Origin: Jaltomata sinuosa
Lineage: Eukaryota; Streptophyta; Magnoliopsida; Solanales; Solanaceae
Assembly (NCBI GenBank): GCA_003996215.1
Contig: QJPP01000850.1
Span: 124,001-188,000 of the forward strand
Direction: 5' to 3'
Length of the DNA stretch: 64,000 nucleotides
Shown here: piece by piece, positions 23,537 to 35,080 of the stretch
How the letters are laid out: each line of letters starts with the position of its first letter
Position numbering within the stretch: position 1 is the first letter of the stretch
Notes under the pieces: generated by a model
What the model was told of the DNA's origin: nothing
What the model saw: the letters and a program-made list of their open reading frames with translations, nothing else
The model's database searches: none
Program-made: the position numbers and the translations under genes

Positions 23537-26103
23537 TGTAACATCCCGTATTCTGCATATACTAGTCCTATTCATATATCACTTGATATAGCCTTGTCGT
23601 ATAGGTGAGGGACCGAGTTTCTTATATGAGCAGTGATAGTTTAATGTGTATTGGGAGGTGCTGTAATGCCCCATTCAGTTCAGCACGTAAACGGCCAAGT
23701 TAACCTCGACAAAAGTATTTAAACTCGAGATGGTAAGGTTGTATTTGAGTAAATATTTAGGGTGAAGTGTTAAGTTAAAGCAAAAGGGATTAGAAATTAG
23801 AAAATAGAATAAAATAAGTGAGCTGCTTGCTTGACTTAACTAAGCTAGTAGGTGACAAGTAGGTGCATCACCTACTTTGACTTATTGACCAGCCTAAAGA
23901 ACTAGGTAGGTGCATCACCTACTAAGACTATTTTGACTAGCTTAGAGGGCCAAGTACACCCATCACCCACTTGAATAAATTCTGGCCCAAAGAAGTGAAA
24001 GAAAGGGAAAGAATTGGCAGCCAAGGCCCAATAAGGTTAAGTCCAACAAAGCCCATGTAAAATGGCCAAGTAGGTGTATCACCTTCTTGACATTTTGTGG
24101 CTCAAAATGAGCAAGGAAAGTCGGCCAAAGCAGCCCCCCTTTAAAGGGGTTAAGACCAGCTCATTTCACTCATTTTAACTTGAAAAAAATAGATTTTAGA
24201 AGTTCTTTCTTTCTCTCTCTCTTAGCTTCACATAGCAGCCATAAAATACCATTAGGGTTCTTAAGTATTCTCCCTCTTTTCAAGCTAAGTTGAAGGGGAG
24301 TTCAAGCTCTTGAAGAAGTACAAGTTAGGAGGACAGATTTTTAGAATTTAAGGTAAAGTTACTGCCCATTTTTACCCCTTTTTATATGCAAGTTTGATGG
24401 AGAATTCTGTATGTGTTTGTGTCAAGAACCATGGGGTAGTGATTGGAATCCTTGAGTTAAAATACTTTCTTATTATGTTGAAGGATGTTTGGGATTGTTT
24501 TAGGAGCGGTTTTATGTGTATATATTTGGGACAGCTTGGTTGAACTTGTAAAGGGGTGTGTGAAGTTGTATTGAAGTATGGAAGGAGGGTGTGGTAATAC
24601 ACCACTTAATTGGGTGTTATGTTAACTTGCTGCCTGCACACCTTTGTATGTTGTTTGGTATATGTTGTGAAGTCGGAAGAGTTTCAAGGGACCTTATGAG
24701 AAGGTCGTACAGTATGTAGATATGTTTAGAGGAGAAGAGGTGAAAGGAACACTCTTGGTTTGATCAATTACGAGCTTACTGCCTAGTTACTGATTTAGTG
24801 GGATCAAGTAGCCCAAATTGGTTAACTAGCTACTAATACTAGTTTTGCCACGTATTTCATTGTAGATAAATAATCTGAAAGGGGGAAGCTTAATTCGTTG
24901 TAATATCCGAGTTACACAATAAGGTATGTAAGGTTTCTCAGTTTCATATTCCTTGGCATGAACTCTTATATTTGTGTTGTTACCAACGAAGTGGGTTTCC
25001 TAGTAAAGGTACTTTCAACAGCAAGCTTTGTGAGTTATTCTCTAAGCCAAATGAGGTTCAGTGTATCATATAAGCTCCTAAATAGTACGTTGATGTTACG
25101 TTTGCTCCTTATATCATTGTTACTGCCTTAAGTGCATGTTCACATGTCTTCTACTACTGGTCCATAGTTTTGAGCTCAATAAAGGTTACAACCACCAATG
25201 TAACAATCTCAAAGATTAAAGAAACTAAATGAAGTAATCTGTATATGTGTGGGTGGCAGCCCAGGGGTGAAAGCCTAGCATGGGTCGATCCCTATTTGTG
25301 TACTTATGGGTGGCAGCCTAGGGGCGAAAGCCTAGCATGGGTCGATCCCAATTTGTATATTTATGAGGGCAGCATCCCAGGGGTTAAATTGCCTAGCATG
25401 GGACTCCTCTTCTACCACTGATCAGTTGGTCACGTGTATTACATGCCTTACAATGATCATAAAGCAAAGAAGAGTAACCAAAGAACGTAATATACATGAT
25501 TTCACAAGTGTAAGCAAATGTGATCTTCTGTTCTTATTTACATGTTTATGCACTGATACCTGATTCTATTTGAGCTCTTGTTTACATATGGTTTACTTTA
25601 TGCCTTACATATTCAGTACATTCTCTCGTACTGACGTCCCTCATGGGGATGCTGCATTTCATGCCGCAGGCACATGTACTCTGGCTAGTAGACCTCCCCA
25701 GTAGGAGCACAGGACACTCGGCTGCTGTTGGTGAGCTCCAGGTTGATTCGGGGCTTTACCGAGTCTTTGGTATATATTTTGGGTATTGTATAGTTAAGGG
25801 TAAGGCGGGGCCCTGTCCCGACCTAAACTAAGTTTGTCTATCTTGTAGAGGCTTTGTAGACCAATGTTAAAGTAAAACTTAGTTATGTCTTTGCTCTTAA
25901 CAGTTGTGGCCTCAATGGCCAGATCGTGTACATAAGTTTTGGGCCTATCTATGTTGGTCTTGTTATTCAGGCAACTTATCTATAGTCAAAGCTTCTTAAT
26001 TGTCATAGTTATATGCATGATGAATCACAGGTTATAAGTTGGTTCTCTCGGGCCTTTAGGGCATCGAGTGCCTGTCCGTCTAAATGGAATTTGAGGCGTG
26101 ACA
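23537..26103 (+). repeat. 3' LTR of the Tekay element
   Basis: It is near-identical to 15812-18380 and shorter by two single-base indels, both in A runs. It carries the same inverted repeats (first at 23859-23875), donor-like site (GT at 24353) and 57-bp repeats. Confidence 0.92.
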
Positions 26104-26704
26104 GCTAAGTTCAAATTCCAAGCTTAAAATTTCTTACAAATGGTGTTTTTCAATGAGGAAGAAGAAAAGAGAAAGTGTACTCTCTATACTCTTCCTTGGG
26201 GAAAGTAAAAATTGATGATTCTCCTTAGTACACACCCCAAAAGTGTTTTAGATCCTTCCCAAATACGTCACACGTAATTGGACAAAAATTCCCTTCAGGG
26301 CTTGTCCGGTTGATGTGCAATGGCACCTACGATCGCACTTTGAGGTTTGCAGATTATAGGTGCCTTTCAGCATACTAATTCTCTTCAGTCAAAGATGTCC
26401 AGCAGCTGTGCAATGTGAGGTGCGAAAGGGAGGGAGATCGCTGCTTGCAAATTGTGTCTCGCATGTTGGTAACTGCTCAAGTAGTTTCTAATCTTCCATG
26501 TGTGATGGCACTTGAGAAATGCAGGTGTCTTTTTATGGCTCCTATGTCATTCACATCTCTTTATAGATTCTTCCATTTTTTGATCACCTTCATACTTTTA
26601 CATCATTTTAAGCTTTTTGGGTTCAATTTCTTTGTTTTTTTCTTTCGACAAAGAGTACCTGCATTTATGTCAATAAAGGCAATAAGTACCTCTAATTCTC
26701 ATCA
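26104..26704 (-). repeat. Athila-type 5' LTR, minus strand, proximal piece
   Basis: On the minus strand it starts TGATGAGAATTAG at 26704 and continues across the Tekay insertion to 14984. It holds a cluster of GATCGC and TGCAA-type short repeats at about 26300-26470. I see no coding sequence. Confidence 0.6.
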
Positions 26705-26744
26705 AAACATGGAAATAATTAATGACAAAAAGCCCCAATAAGTT
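26705..26744. other. short unassigned junction
   Basis: About 40 bases lie between the minus-strand LTR start and the decayed plus-strand pol. They could hold the old target site. Nothing is recognisable. Confidence 0.3.
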
Positions 26745-29700
26745 GGTAGATTACCACCTTATTAGTTGGACAGAGTAGCTAGGGTTCATGTCAAACTTTT
26801 AAAGGTTCACATTTTGGGTATTCAGGCTGCGGTGGCTATTCTAGTTTAGCAGGATCTTCTCATCAGCCATTGTTAGATAAATGGTGCATGTGTATGGTGA
26901 GTTGGGCACTTTTCTAGGGATTGCCCTAAGTTTAGACAGGTCAGGTAACTGATTTGATGGGCATGGGCCCTTAATGATTCAGTGCCACTAGCCAGATATG
27001 GTGTGTAGGGTAGTAGGGGTGGTCTGTAGGTTGTTAGAGGTGGTTCTCAACCAAGCAGGTCTAGTGGTCGTAGAGGACGCAGTCACTCAGATGCATTTTT
27101 GGGTAGTCCAAAGGTTGAGGCTCCAAAGGCTATCATCACAGGTATGATCTTTGTTATCATCAACAATTTTTTTATTTCTTGATATGGGGTCTAATTATTC
27201 TTATATATCTGCTACTTTGATTCTTATTTGGGTTTACTATGGGAGTTTTGTTAGAACTTATGTGTGTATCTACCCCGTAAAAAGTTCTTTTAGTAGGAAA
27301 TTAAGTATATCAGTCTTGGGAGGTGATTATCTTGGGGTATAACATGTGGGTATATCTAATTATCTTAGATATGGTCAATTTTGGCATTATTCTAGGCATG
27401 GGTTGGTTTTCTCTTTATCTTGTGATCTTGGGTTGTTTTGCCAAGGCAGTTACCTTGCATATACCTGGAATCCCTCAGTTTGGATAGAAGGGTAATGATA
27501 GCTATGTGTGAAGGGGAGTTATGTTATTTTTTAGGGCACGATCGTTGGTTTGCTAACAGATGTTAATGATAGCTATCCCTCAGTTTTCAAGATACTAGTA
27601 CTGATGTTCCTTCACATGAGTCCGTTCATATGGTTAGCAAGCATTCAATATGTTTCCTACTGAGTTAAATGTTTTTTGGATTGTGGCTTTGACTTTAACT
27701 TGATGATTTAGCCGGACACTCAGCCTATTCTTATTAAGCCATATTAAATGGCACAAGCAGAGCAGAGGGCTAAAGGAGAAGCTTCAGGATCTTCTAAGTA
27801 AGGGGTTTATCAAGTCTAATGTATCTTTATGGGTGCTTCTATTCTGTTTGTGAGGAAGAGAGAAGGCTCCTTGTGTATGTGTACTAACTACCAGAAACAG
27901 ACTAAGATGACTATTGAGGATAAGTATTTGGGGCCATATATTAGTGATTTGTTAGAGCAACTATAGGGTGTGATAGTGTTTTCTAAGATTGATTTGTTGG
28001 TAGGCTACCACCAGTTGTGGATCAGGGCTGCAGACATTCCAAACACTATCATTAGGACTCGCTACAGTCACTATGAGTTTCTAGCTATGTCTTTTGGTTT
28101 GAACCACATCCCAGCAACATTTGTGGATTTGATGAGCCATGTGTTCAAGGCATATTTGGATTTATTTGTCCTTGTATTCATTGATGACATTTTAGTCACT
28201 CGGGGAGTGGGGAGGAGCATGAGCAATATTGAGGGTTGGGATTCAGATTTAATGGGTTAGCAGGCTACAATAGGTAGTTTATGGAAGGGTTTCCTTTGGT
28301 TGCAGCACCATTGATTTGATTGAATCAGAAGAATGTTCCTTTCTAGTGGTTCAATGAGTGTGAGGTGAGCATGTTGAAGATCAAGGAATTATTGACTTCA
28401 GCACTAATTTTGACTTTTTCAATTGAGGGACAAGGGTTACTATATATTAAGATACTTCCAACATTGGTGTGGGTTGTGTGTTGATACATCAGGACATATA
28501 CTTTAAGCTTGAAGACGGTGAGTATGAGGAGTTTGGCTTTTATAGTAGTAGGGAAGCAGCCATTGACTTTGGACATCCATTCCTTAGCTAATAGGTTTGT
28601 TAGACTTAATATTTTGAGCCTGGATAGATTCTTGCTATTGTGGAGGCTAGATCTATGTTATTGGAGTAGATTTTGGAACAATAGTTTGAGGATGTAAAGT
28701 TAAGGATGATTCAAGATAAGGTGTTGAGTGGCGAGGCTAGAAAGGTACCTTAGATCTATTGGGTGTTTCTAGGATTATGGTATTTATCTATGTTTCTAGA
28801 GTTGGAGATTTTGTTATATTGACTATAGAGAAGGCCCAGTGCTTTGGATATTCTACCCATCTAGGGGAAGTGAAGATATAACGTTACTTAGGGAGGCATT
28901 ACTAATGGTGTAGAATGAAGCAGGCTATTTCAGGTTTCATATCTATGTGCTTGAACTATCAGCTGGTGAGGTATGAGCACCAAAAACCAGGTGGTTTGAC
29001 TCAGTAGCTACTTATTCCTGAGTGCCAGTGGGAGCAAATAAATATGGACTTTATGATTGTCTTGCCATGTACTTTTGGGAGATTAATGTTATATGGGTCA
29101 TTGTTGATAGGTTGGCCAAGTCTGCTAACTTTCTGCCAGTTCAGACTTCATACAGTTCAGAGAGGTTAGCTTAAATCTATATTTGAGAGGTTGTTTATTT
29201 GCATAGGGTCCCTATTTCTACCATTTATAGATATGGTACTCCATTTACATTGTATTTATGGAGGGAAATTCATTCAAGAATTGGGTACCCGAGCTGAGCT
29301 TAGAATAACTTTTCATCCATAGACTGATGGTTAGTCTAAGCATACTATTCAGGTCCTAGAACATATGTTATACGCATGTGTTATTTATTTCAGAGGTCAG
29401 TGGGGACAGTTCTTAGCTTTGGTAGAGTTTGTGTACAATGATAGCTACTATTTGAGTATTTAGATGGCTCCATTCAAGAGTTTGTGTACAATGATAGCTA
29501 CTATTTGAGTATTTAGATGGCTCCATTCAAGGTGTTGTATGGTAAAAGGTGTTGGTCTTGGTGGGTTGGTTTGATATTTTTAAGGTTGGCTCTTGGGGTA
29601 CTGACCTATTGAGTGATTCCATGGATAGAGTGCAGGTGAATCAAGAGAGGCTCCGTATATCTCAGAGTAGGCAGAAGGGTATGGTGATCGAAGGTTTGTG

Positions 29701-30171
29701 ATTGGGAGTGTTTGGTTGGGAATAGGGTGTTCCTGCAGATGTTTCCCATGAAGGGCGTGATGAGGTTTAGGTGAAAAGGCAAGCTAGCCCTAAGCTCGTT
29801 GGCCCATTTGAGTTTCTTTGATGCGTTAGGGAGGTACTTATGAGTTAGCTTGTCTACGAGCTCTTTTGGGTGTTCATCGTAGTTTCCTTATGTCTATGTT
29901 ACTATGGTACATCTCGGATGAGTCTCGCGTGCTTTAGTAGGATTCAGTTCAGCTTGATGAGACTTGGGTTTTAAGAAGGAGCCTATTGTTATTCTAGACT
30001 GGCATGATAGAAGTTAAGGTCTAAGGAGTTTTGATAAGTCAAAGTTCTATGGAGGAAGCTACTTGGGAGGCCGAGCTCCACATGCGGACGTGCTATCCTC
30101 ACCTTTTCGAGCCTTCAGGAACTTTTTGTTCCTTGGATTTTGAGGATTAAAGCTCTTTTAGTAGTGGATGT
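26745..30171 (+). pseudogene. decayed Tekay-type gag-pol, 5'-truncated
   Basis: Recognisable pieces occur in order: a CCHC remnant with an internal stop (26889-26930, VGHFSRDCPK); protease D-M-G-S-N-Y-S-Y (about 27180); RT (27770-28200) with FSKIDL, YHYEFLAMSFG-like and FIDDIL stretches; RNase H scraps; integrase (about 28940-29560, NMDFM and WVIVDRLAKSA); and a chromodomain end (EEATWEAELHMRTCYPHLF, about 30053-30110) followed by FEPSGT. The same FxPSGT ending occurs in the minus-strand copy at 44718, so the two are one subfamily. Many stops, frameshifts and deletions are present. There is no 5' LTR or gag start. Confidence 0.85.
29424..29529 (+). repeat. 53-bp tandem duplication within integrase remnant
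   Basis: 29424-29476 and 29477-29529 are identical head-to-tail copies within the segment encoding VYNDSYY. The unit is not a multiple of three, so it also shifts the frame. Confidence 0.9.
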
Positions 30172-31816
30172 TGTAACGACCTTCGTAGTCATTTTCTCTT
30201 TTTTCATGTGTTATTACTATTTTGACCCTTTTCGTAGATTTTACACTGCTTATTTGACTTGCTAGGATGGGTAGCCTGGTTCCTAAGGTGTTTGATTGAG
30301 TTTTAGAAGAGTTTCCCTATTTTGGAACTCTTAAAGTTGAAATGTTTGACTTTTGTCAATATTCTGAGTAAACGGGCTCGGATGAGAATTTTTTCAGTGC
30401 CGTTAGATCCGACGCATGAATTTTTGGCTAGTGGGATCTTTGGTTTGGGTCCTGAGGCTTTCAGACTCGCTTTAATTCTTGGGTGGTTTCAAGGAAAAAC
30501 CAAATAAGTGTTGATTTTGGTTAATATTTCATTAAGACGACCTCCATTGGTCATTTTGATGATTTTATTGAGTTTAGAATGTCATTTTTAGTTGGGTCTC
30601 ATATTTGGTTTGTGTTCTCAGGATTTTGAATGAGTCTCGAGGGTCCATTCAGAGTGTTTTTGGCGTAGGAAGATTGTTGGGTTTATTCAGTTGCTGGTGC
30701 AGGGTCATTATACACTTCACGTTCATGAGGGGTGGCTGCATTTGTGGTGGGTCCATCGTATTTGCAAAGAAGGGTCACCGAGATCCAGTCTTGTATCCTC
30801 TCTGCATTTGCAAGGGTAGGGCAGTGTTCGCGAGCTCACATTCGCGGTGGCATCCCCGCATTTGCGGAGAAGGACCCCTGACATTATTTATATCTTCTCC
30901 TTTATTTTTAATTTTATTCTTCACGGAAATTTGGTCCGTTGGAGCTTAAAAGTGCATTTCTTGGTGGATTTTCACCCACATTGTTTTGGGCAAGTCACTT
31001 ATAGGTCCCTCATAAATTCTTATGGTTTTTATGCATTTATCCCTCTTAAATTTCCATCAATTTGAGCTTTAATTCTTGAGAAATTCCCTTTGATCTAGTG
31101 AGCTTTCGGGGATATTTTAAGCACCGAGTCAATTCTCGTTTGTGCCCCATTTTTAGGTATGAATTTATGACCCTATAGGGAACATAGTTGTGAATTTTAT
31201 TTCCAATTCCATTAATGGATCTGGGGGGTCAGTATTTTTACCCGATTGTTGCCCCAGGTTTGAAATAGTGATATGGGTTTTGTTAGACCCGTATTGATGT
31301 GTAGATCGTATTTTTGATAGCATGGCAATGATCTGAGGCATTTCTGGAGGAGGAGCTTCCAAGTGATGGTATGTGGTTTGTCATTCGGCCGCGTGGTAGG
31401 CTACAGTTTTCTTTTCTTTAGACTTAGCTCAAGTAGATGATATATAGTATAGATTGCATGCTGGTTAGGGGAAATGCTAGGTGAAATTAGGTTTATACTT
31501 ATTTATGTATATATGTGGCTTGTTAGGGGATGTTAGACTAGTTATTCTTCGTAAACCTTAGTTTAGGTCGACTGCTATCCATTTGAGGTTAAATTATAGG
31601 GATAGATTAGATATCCTTAACATAAGTTGGGGTAGTATTCCAGGGTAGAGTAGTTTTCTTTTGTCGGTTCTTGTTATTATTATTTTATTTTTGTATTTCT
31701 TTATGATATGAGACTATGGGCCCGAGGCCGTGGACTTGGACTGATGGACTCCAGGTTAGTGTGATCTTGATATAGAGGGGGTTGTACACTATTTGGTGTG
31801 TACCTATACATATACT

Positions 31817-31852
<36 letters not shown>

Positions 31853-33136
31853 TGTTGGCATGCATGCGTTCATACATACATACACATGGATGGTTATATG
31901 ATATGGAGTAGATATACAAATTTTTTATTTAAAATAGAGGATCATACCCCACTTACTACTGGTTTTCATCTTTAAGGAGGAAATGACACCACTTTGCTAT
32001 GGATTTTGGATTCTTGAAGGATTTATATCATTTTTACTACTAATTTTCTAAACTCGGGAAGAACTGTTTGAATATGTTGTATGAATACTATCTAGTATTT
32101 CGTGTAGTTCGGTTACAGTGTTATTTTGTTGTTTGTTTCTCTTGTACTTTTATTATGTCTTTTTTTTGATTACTTTTTCCTGCCTTGAGCTGGGGGTCTA
32201 TCAGAAACAATCTATTTACTTTGCCTCTAAGGTATTGTTGTTAAAAGAGAAACTGTACCATCTTTATACTCAGTCCGAAGAGCATTCCTGGATCTTTTCA
32301 CAGTTTACTCTCTACATATGTTGATAAGCTCTGGTGGCCTGTGAGAAGACTTTGGATTTTACTTTTCTGCATATGTTGATGAGCTCTAGTGGCCCGTGAG
32401 AAGACTTCAGGTTTTATTTTTCTGCATTGGCCATATATTGCATTGCACTACCTCATACTGCATGACTTCTCTCTATTTTCATTATACGGCGTGTATTATT
32501 AGTATTATTTTTTCTTTATCTTTTGTATAATTAGATTTCTAGATCGCTTGTACCTTTTTGAGATTTTAGGATAGATACATGTTAATCCTTATCATGTTAT
32601 TTATATTGTATATACTGTTCTCCTGAGCTTGGTCAGCCAATGATGCCTACTGAGTACCCCATATTTTGGTACTCATACTACACTTTTGTATTTTTTCTGA
32701 TACAGCACATAGTACGAGTCCTCTTTGTTGATTTCCCTGCTCGTTCGTGGACTTTTGCCAACCGGATCGTAGTGAGCTCTTGGCATTCAGAGATTTACTA
32801 CTTTCCTTATTGTACTTATTGTCTTCATTTAGTATTTTGGTAGACAGTTGTATCTTTGTATAACCTTAATTTTCGTATGTTAGAGGCTCTTGTACCAGTG
32901 ACACCAGGTCAAGGGTTGATTTCTTATGTATATTTTGTCTTTCTTTATTTCCTTAGGGACCTTATTATATATTTTGTACCGTTATGTATATATTTATACT
33001 TGTGGCCCGTTCTTCTCATTATTTTGGTTCCATATTATTTATTTTAGGCTTTACTTCCGGTCTTTGTCTTGGGTTTTTGGCTTTCCTACAAGGGATTATA
33101 GTAGCCGCTATCATGGCTCAATGTCGATTTGTGACA
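30172..33136 (+). repeat. probable 3' LTR of the decayed Tekay-type element
   Basis: It starts TGTAACGACC right after GTAGTGGATG, the same junction as in the minus-strand element at 44707. U3 has repeated TTGCGG/CCGCA motifs (about 30720-30870), including CCGCATTTGCGG at 30856-30867. An AGTACCCC...GGTACTCATAC block near 32655-32680 recalls the R region of the other LTRs. The end at GTGACA (33131-33136) is a guess from the length of the related LTR. No supporting PBS or target duplication is seen. Confidence 0.5.
31819..31849. repeat. (TA)n microsatellite
   Basis: About 15 TA units lie inside the probable LTR. Confidence 0.95.
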
Positions 33137-33344
33137 GATCTTTACCGACTCTGGCTCTATGGCCCTCACTTTATTTATAGCTTAAATTGATCTTACTTTA
33201 CTTTTCACTATTATATCTTATTTCTGCTACACTCGATCAAATCAGGACCTCTTATCCTTTAAATCTCTCTAACAAATTTAATTGTACCTTTTTAGGGGAA
33301 TATAATAGGTGATTAGACTTTCTATACTCATACATTTCAGGAAT

Positions 33345-34189
33345 TCATCTGAATGTATTATGTCTCACTGCAGGAGTAGTAGAACTCTTGTTGTTACCAC
33401 TATTACCTACTAGATTAGAGAGCCTTACCACAACTTTAGCCTTCCTTTGAGCAGCCTCAATAGCCTTCTCTTTCATTCTAGCCTTCTCAATAACATACTT
33501 TAATGTAATTGGTTTGAACATCTTCACAGCAAACCTAATATCCTCCTTAAGAGCATTAATGAAACTAGATAGTAAGTGAGACTCATCCAACACTAGATTT
33601 CTGATAAGCATATCGGCTTTAAGGTCCTCAAACCTCCATGGAAATTCATCCATGGATTCAATTTGGGAGATCTTGTTGAACTCCTCCATTATATCCCCAG
33701 TTAATATTTCACCAAATCAACTAATTAGTTCCTTCTTGAACTCAATCCAAGTCACTACAGATCTACTCAATAGCAATGAGTGATACCAGAACTCAACCAG
33801 ACCATTTAAGTAGAAAGAATCAACATCTACTTCCTGATATTCCTGAGTTCTATACAATGAAAAATACCTTTCCCACTTTCGAATCCATACCTTGGGTTCA
33901 TGACCTTCAAAACTAGGGAGTTCCCACTTGGGATGAGTAATGGTCACATTCAATAGTTTGTTAGGCAAGTTCTCCTGAGCTTGAATTGGAATTAATCCTC
34001 CCCCATGTAACTGACCAGTAGGTTCTCTCAGAGAGCCAGCAATTGATCGAGAATTAGCTCCAAAGTGCCTTGAATCCCAGTCTGAGTGTTATGAACCTCC
34101 TACTGATTATTCAATACATCAAGTAGAAACTCATCATGCCCTACAAGCTTGTCGTCCGTCAACTTCAAATGAGTACCCTCAACCATCAT
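33345..34189 (-). pseudogene. Reina-type chromovirus gag, broken
   Basis: On the minus strand, from ATG 34189 the frame reads MMVEGTHLKLTDDKL, meets a stop after LLDVLNNQ, then recovers as PKWELPSFEGHEPKVWIRKW and YFSLYRTQEY (33968-33717). After a break it reads EFNKISQIESM, FEDLKADMLI and SSFINALKEDIRFAVKMF (33689-33345). This order (PSFEG...W..KCEKYF; EF..L; F..GLKEEIR) is typical of Reina-clade gag. It stops before a zinc-knuckle; pol is not in the window to the left. Confidence 0.75.
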
Positions 34190-34203
34190 TTTACATAGGT
34201 CAC

Positions 34204-34223
34204 ACGATCGAAGCTCTAATACC
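34204..34223 (-). other. primer binding site (tRNA-Met type), minus strand
   Basis: On the minus strand it reads TGGTATTAGAGCTTCGATCG, a one-base variant of the tRNA-Met site in its first 12 bases, eight bases after the LTR end (GGGATCA at 34232). Confidence 0.7.
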
Positions 34224-34231
34224 ATTTTTTA

Positions 34232-34670
34232 TGATCCCAATTGGAATCCAATATTCAAATTGCAGAAAATGAATTCAAATAAATTTTTGAGACAAATTTT
34301 TGGATCTAAAAATGCTAAAATGGATATCGATTACAAGAGGAAAATTAACTATGATTGACTAAATTTAGCTACATTAATCAAAATTCCATAGCCAACTGCA
34401 GATCTTCATAGAGGAAGATGAGTGGAGAATAAAAATTTAGAAAGAAGAGAGAAGGAAGAGAAAAGAGATCAAAAAGGAAATAAGGAGGAGATGATACCAT
34501 ATTTTTCAATGACTTTCTCTCTCCTTGTTTGTATATTTATAACCATCGAGTGACATGGCTTAATCTCAGCCTTCGCCCTTCATTAACCAGCTTCTAATCT
34601 CAGCCCTTTATTTCAAATTTATGTTATTCTCGCATGTTTTATTTTGAACCCAACATTCAACATTCTATCA
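34232..34670 (-). repeat. short 5' LTR of the Reina-type element
   Basis: The left end TGATCCC (LTR end GGGATCA on the minus strand) is set by the adjacent PBS. The right end is inferred at TCTATCA (34670), giving TGAT...ATCA ends and about 439 bp, a usual size for Reina LTRs. A TATA-like TTATAAATATAC lies on the minus strand near 34531-34543. No target duplication confirms the right end. Confidence 0.4.
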
Positions 34671-34853
34671 ATACCTTAGAATCATAACAACAAGACATAA
34701 AATCATCCAATAGTTAACTCGAGAGTAAGTAGATGCCATTTACTTTGTTCTTGAATTGGACGTCAAAGATCTTTTCATCGACAAACTAAACACAAAACAA
34801 TTGTGAATAAACAACAAAAATGACTCTTTATGTTTTTATAAATTCAAAATATT

Positions 34854-34910
<57 letters not shown>

Positions 34911-35080
34911 ATGAACAATTTTGATATTTTAAGTTTGTCAAAGTTAGTATCTTCTGTTTTGACTTTCTATCAAATATTTAGCAAAATATATTTGTTATAT
35001 GTGACAGAACTGTAAGAAAGAAAAGGATTTAGTGCAAACGCACATTGAAGGTTCAACTTTTATATTTTCTACTAGTTTGA
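34671..35080. other. AT-rich spacer with (AT)26
   Basis: The stretch is AT-rich. A pure (AT)n run occupies 34857-34908 (52 bases). I see no gene or element terminus inside it. Confidence 0.6.

Larger units (their letters stand above)
15812..26103 (+). mobile_element. complete, young Tekay/Del-type chromovirus
   Basis: It is a 10.3-kb Ty3/gypsy element with LTRs of 2569 and 2567 bp, a tRNA-Met PBS, one uninterrupted polyprotein frame and a polypurine tract. By direct reading the LTRs differ at about 20 positions, including two single-base indels, roughly 0.8%. Flanks are GCTGA (15807-15811) and GCTAA (26104-26108), a target duplication with one transition. It lies inside a minus-strand Athila-type LTR. 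It is the only element here whose whole pol is open, so it is the best candidate for recent or current activity. Confidence 0.92.

Noticed and set aside
31819..31849. (TA)n runs (also 34857-34908) as possible replication or matrix sites
   Set aside because: Plain microsatellites; nothing else nearby supports a function.
33131..33136. Firm 3' LTR boundary at GTGACA
   Set aside because: Kept only as a guess; no target duplication or matching 5' LTR supports it.
32118..33190. Several overlapping hydrophobic plus-strand frames suggesting a membrane protein
   Set aside because: They arise from T-rich LTR DNA in three frames at once, with no start context or family match.
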